A stretch of 6,888 nt of DNA from Acidobacteriaceae bacterium. Lineage in GTDB: Bacteria > Acidobacteriota > Terriglobia > Terriglobales > Acidobacteriaceae. Shown here piece after piece: positions 5,549 through 6,888 of this stretch (position 1 is the stretch's first letter; every line of letters starts with the position of its first letter). The stretch covers positions 1 through 6,888 of the forward strand of contig JASHVU010000351.1 of assembly GCA_030044455.1 (NCBI GenBank), read 5' to 3'. Position numbers and translations under genes: made by a program. Below the pieces are notes generated by a model. It had not been told where the DNA came from. It saw only the letters and a program-made list of their open reading frames with translations, and did no database searches.

Positions 5549-5854
5549 ATGGAATTCAACGATCGGATATTGAAGTGTAATGACTGCGGCGCCGACTTTG
5601 TCTTCACGGCCGGCGAGCAGTTGTTCTTCCACGATAAACAATTCAAGAACGACCCCAAGCACTGCAAGCAATGCAAAGCCAAACGCGCGCGGGGAAGCTT
5701 CAGAGTGCGTCCCGAAACCCGCACAACCTGCTCGGAGTGCGGAACCGAAACCACAGTCCCGTTCAAGCCCACTCAGGGCAGGCCGGTGCTCTGCCGGTCC
5801 TGCTTCCAGAAGGCTCCGCGGGCGCCGGTGGCGACGCCAACTGCCATGTCTTAG
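5549..5854 (+). CDS. Small double zinc-ribbon protein (zf-trcl plus CxxC-x17-CxxC)
   Basis: This 101-residue protein has two four-cysteine modules. The first is C10-x2-C13 ... C39-x2-C42 with the conserved D-F-V-F-T-A-G-E-Q-L-F-F and F-K-N-D-P-K-H-C spacer of the probable zinc-ribbon family zf-trcl. The second is C61-x2-C64-x17-C82-x2-C85, the exact CxxC-x17-CxxC pattern, with T-T-V-P-F-K-P-T-Q-G-R-P-V-L between the pairs. A basic linker (43-58, K-A-K-R-A-R-G-S-F-R-V-R-P-E) joins them, which suggests nucleic-acid contact, though function is not established for this family. I chose ATG at 5549 because AAGGA lies 8 bases upstream and family members begin M-E-F-x-D-R. It follows rpsU on the same strand after a spacer rich in inverted repeats and overlaps the convergent DinB-fold gene by 4 bases at the stops. 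Confidence 0.88.
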   Translation: MEFNDRILKCNDCGADFVFTAGEQLFFHDKQFKNDPKHCKQCKAKRARGSFRVRPETRTTCSECGTETTVPFKPTQGRPVLCRSCFQKAPRAPVATPTAMS

Positions 5855-6345
5855 ACGACCGCCGCGCTGAAGAGCAGGTCGCCGCGGAATTGCGCCGGGA
5901 ATCCGGCAGTACGCGCCAGCGTTGCCAGTTGTGCGTAATGGCGATGGCTGTGGAATAGTGCGTGCCCGGCGATTTTGCGCCGCGACGCACGCCGTTTGTC
6001 CTCGGGAACCCAGTCGAAATTAAGAATATAGGGCTCGGCCCAGGCTGCTTCCGGCCCATCGATCAGGCTGCGAAACACTTGGTGCGCCTCCACGTGCATC
6101 GGGAATAGAGCCTCGAGCGGACCTGTTGCCGGCTCCTTCGCTTCGAGGCCGGCCAGCCGACTGGCCCATCTCAGCTCTGCGCTCCAGATGTGGCGCACAA
6201 AGCCCAGCACGTTGCCGGTGTTGCCGATATCGCAGCCCACCTCCTGCAGGGCAGGATTGGCCTCAAGATGGTTCCTCCATTGATGCGCCGCCTCATCGTT
6301 CCACAACAGCAGTTCACCCAGGCTGATCCCCGATTCATTGCTCAT
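5851..6345 (-). CDS. DinB/YfiT-fold putative metal-dependent protein
   Basis: This 164-residue protein fits the four-helix DinB/YfiT fold. A first metal-ligand candidate is H52 in L-G-F-V-R-H-I-W-S-A-E-L-R-W. The second and third lie in a late helix, H-A-L-F-H-S-H-R-H-Y-A-Q-L (128-140), where H132 and H136 give the usual H-x3-H. Family members bind a divalent metal and include thiol transferases (bacillithiol, mycothiol type), damage-inducible proteins of unknown role and hydrolases; the reaction here cannot be told. I chose ATG at 6345, which has AGGA 5 bases upstream. An upstream ATG (6405) would add 20 charged residues unlike the family. The gene lies downstream of purD on the same strand after a 167-bp gap that holds palindromes, so separate control is likely. 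Its TAA (5853-5851) overlaps the convergent zinc-ribbon stop. Confidence 0.88.
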   Translation of the reverse strand: MSNESGISLGELLLWNDEAAHQWRNHLEANPALQEVGCDIGNTGNVLGFVRHIWSAELRWASRLAGLEAKEPATGPLEALFPMHVEAHQVFRSLIDGPEAAWAEPYILNFDWVPEDKRRASRRKIAGHALFHSHRHYAQLATLARTAGFPAQFRGDLLFSAAVV

Positions 6346-6396
6346 GGTTTTCCTTTCTGGGCAAATCTCCTTAATTACGCCGAACCTCTTCCGATT

Positions 6397-6439
6397 TTGT
6401 AACAAGGTCGCGAACTCAGTCGCACCATAACTGTTACAA
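6397..6439. repeat. Pair of TTGTAACA palindromic elements in inverted orientation upstream of the DinB-fold gene
   Basis: TTGTAACAA (6397-6405) is a 9-base palindrome about a central A. A second element, TGTTACAA (6432-6439), is the exact reverse complement of its first 8 bases. They are separated by 27 bases and lie 50-95 bases upstream of the DinB-fold start. The spacing and symmetry suggest a dimeric regulator binding two sites. No regulator gene in this window is an obvious partner. Confidence 0.4.
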
Positions 6440-6444
6440 GAGTC

Positions 6445-6477
6445 TCCCGGGACCTTACCCTCAGAACCCCATGGGGT
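6445..6477. repeat. Two short GC-rich palindromes after purD
   Basis: TCCCGGGA (6445-6452) and ACCCCATGGGGT (6466-6477) lie 36-68 bases beyond the purD stop in its direction of transcription. They could form a small hairpin that helps end the purD transcript, but there is no loop-forming centre in either palindrome and no T-run. Function uncertain. Confidence 0.25.
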
Positions 6478-6512
6478 CGCGCTCTGATCACTCTCGATTC
6501 GTCCGTGCCTGT

Positions 6513-6888
6513 CTATTTCTTCAGCGCGCGATGGCCGATATCGCGCCGGTAATACATTCCTTCAAAATCGATCTCCCCCAGTGCCTGGTAGCCGCGAGCC
6601 AGCGCCACTTCCAGTGTCCCGCCGCGTGCGCTCACGCCCAGCACGCGCCCGCCAGCTGTTACCAACTGCCCGCCCACTTCTGCCGTTCCCGCGTGGAAAA
6701 CCACCACCCCTGGAACCCGGGCCGCCGCATCCAGCCCGGTAATGGACTTGCCGGTTTTGTAGATGCCAGGGTAGCCGCCCGAACTGGCAACGACACACGC
6801 CGCAGCACCGGGACTCCAGCGCAGCTCGGTTTTGGCCAAGCGGCCATCCACGCATGCCTCAAGCGCGTCTACCAGGTCGCTGTCCAGC
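6513..6888 (-). CDS. purD: Phosphoribosylamine-glycine ligase (GAR synthetase), C-terminal part
   Basis: The last 124 residues of PurD lie in the window; the start and the ATP-grasp core are beyond the right edge. PurD joins glycine to 5-phosphoribosylamine with ATP, the second step of purine synthesis, in the cytoplasm. The visible part opens with L-D-S-D-L-V-D-A-L and then shows the GARS C-domain pattern: V-V-A-S-S-G-G-Y-P-G, T-G-K-S-I-T-G-L, V-V-F-H-A-G-T, V-T-A-G-G-R-V-L-G-V-S-A, and a final Y-R-R-D-I-G-H-R-A-L-K-K matching the end of E. coli PurD as I recall it. The C-terminus is complete (TAG at 6515-6513). The next gene on this strand, the DinB-fold protein, starts 167 bases later and shows no functional link to purine synthesis. 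Confidence 0.95.
   Translation of the reverse strand, partial: LDSDLVDALEACVDGRLAKTELRWSPGAAACVVASSGGYPGIYKTGKSITGLDAAARVPGVVVFHAGTAEVGGQLVTAGGRVLGVSARGGTLEVALARGYQALGEIDFEGMYYRRDIGHRALKK

Noticed and set aside
6346..6405. Upstream ATG extension of the DinB-fold protein
   Set aside because: The internal ATG at 6345 has a good Shine-Dalgarno site, the added residues are not family-like, and the extension would overlap the palindromic element.

Overview
The window reads as chromosomal DNA of an Acidobacteriota (Terriglobia-like) soil bacterium. I infer this from the S21 sequence (an E-G-E-P-L-E-N-A-L-R-R-F-K-R-K core), the double four-cysteine zinc-ribbon protein close behind it, the moderately high GC content, and a Tat-exported beta-propeller sugar-enzyme-like protein. 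The assignment rests on recall of protein families, not on a search. No phage, insertion sequence, CRISPR array, tRNA or rRNA is visible.

Layout. Bases 1-1444 (minus) hold the first 481 residues of a Tat-exported, sialidase/DUF4185-like protein that starts at TTG and runs off the left edge. Bases 1688-3546 (minus) are a two-gene operon: an aldo/keto reductase of the E. coli YdbC (PdxI, pyridoxal reductase) type, then an atypical short-chain dehydrogenase/epimerase. A TetR-family repressor is transcribed divergently (3686-4282, plus). The gap between it and the reductase carries two tandem 22-bp repeats, each with a palindromic core, which are the obvious candidate operators. A gamma-class carbonic anhydrase-like hexapeptide protein (4306-4845, minus) converges on the repressor gene. 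Divergent from it is rpsU (ribosomal protein S21, TTG start at 5035). Then come a 316-bp non-coding stretch rich in inverted repeats and a small zinc-ribbon protein (5549-5854, plus). A DinB-fold protein (5851-6345, minus) converges on the zinc-ribbon gene with overlapping stop codons, and the right edge holds the C-terminal 124 residues of PurD.

How the parts work together. The TetR/AKR/SDR cluster looks like a self-contained, ligand-induced detoxification or cofactor-salvage unit; both enzymes are expected to use NADPH to reduce carbonyls, but the inducer is unknown. The rpsU to zinc-ribbon segment is translation-related housekeeping. Its spacer may encode RNA structure, including a nested stem-loop directly before the zinc-ribbon Shine-Dalgarno site that competes on paper with a hairpin covering that site. 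PurD, the DinB-fold protein and the carbonic anhydrase are ordinary single genes. I see no clearly new multi-gene system. The best leads are the candidate leader-RNA switch at 5468-5544 and the twin operator at 3615-3666.
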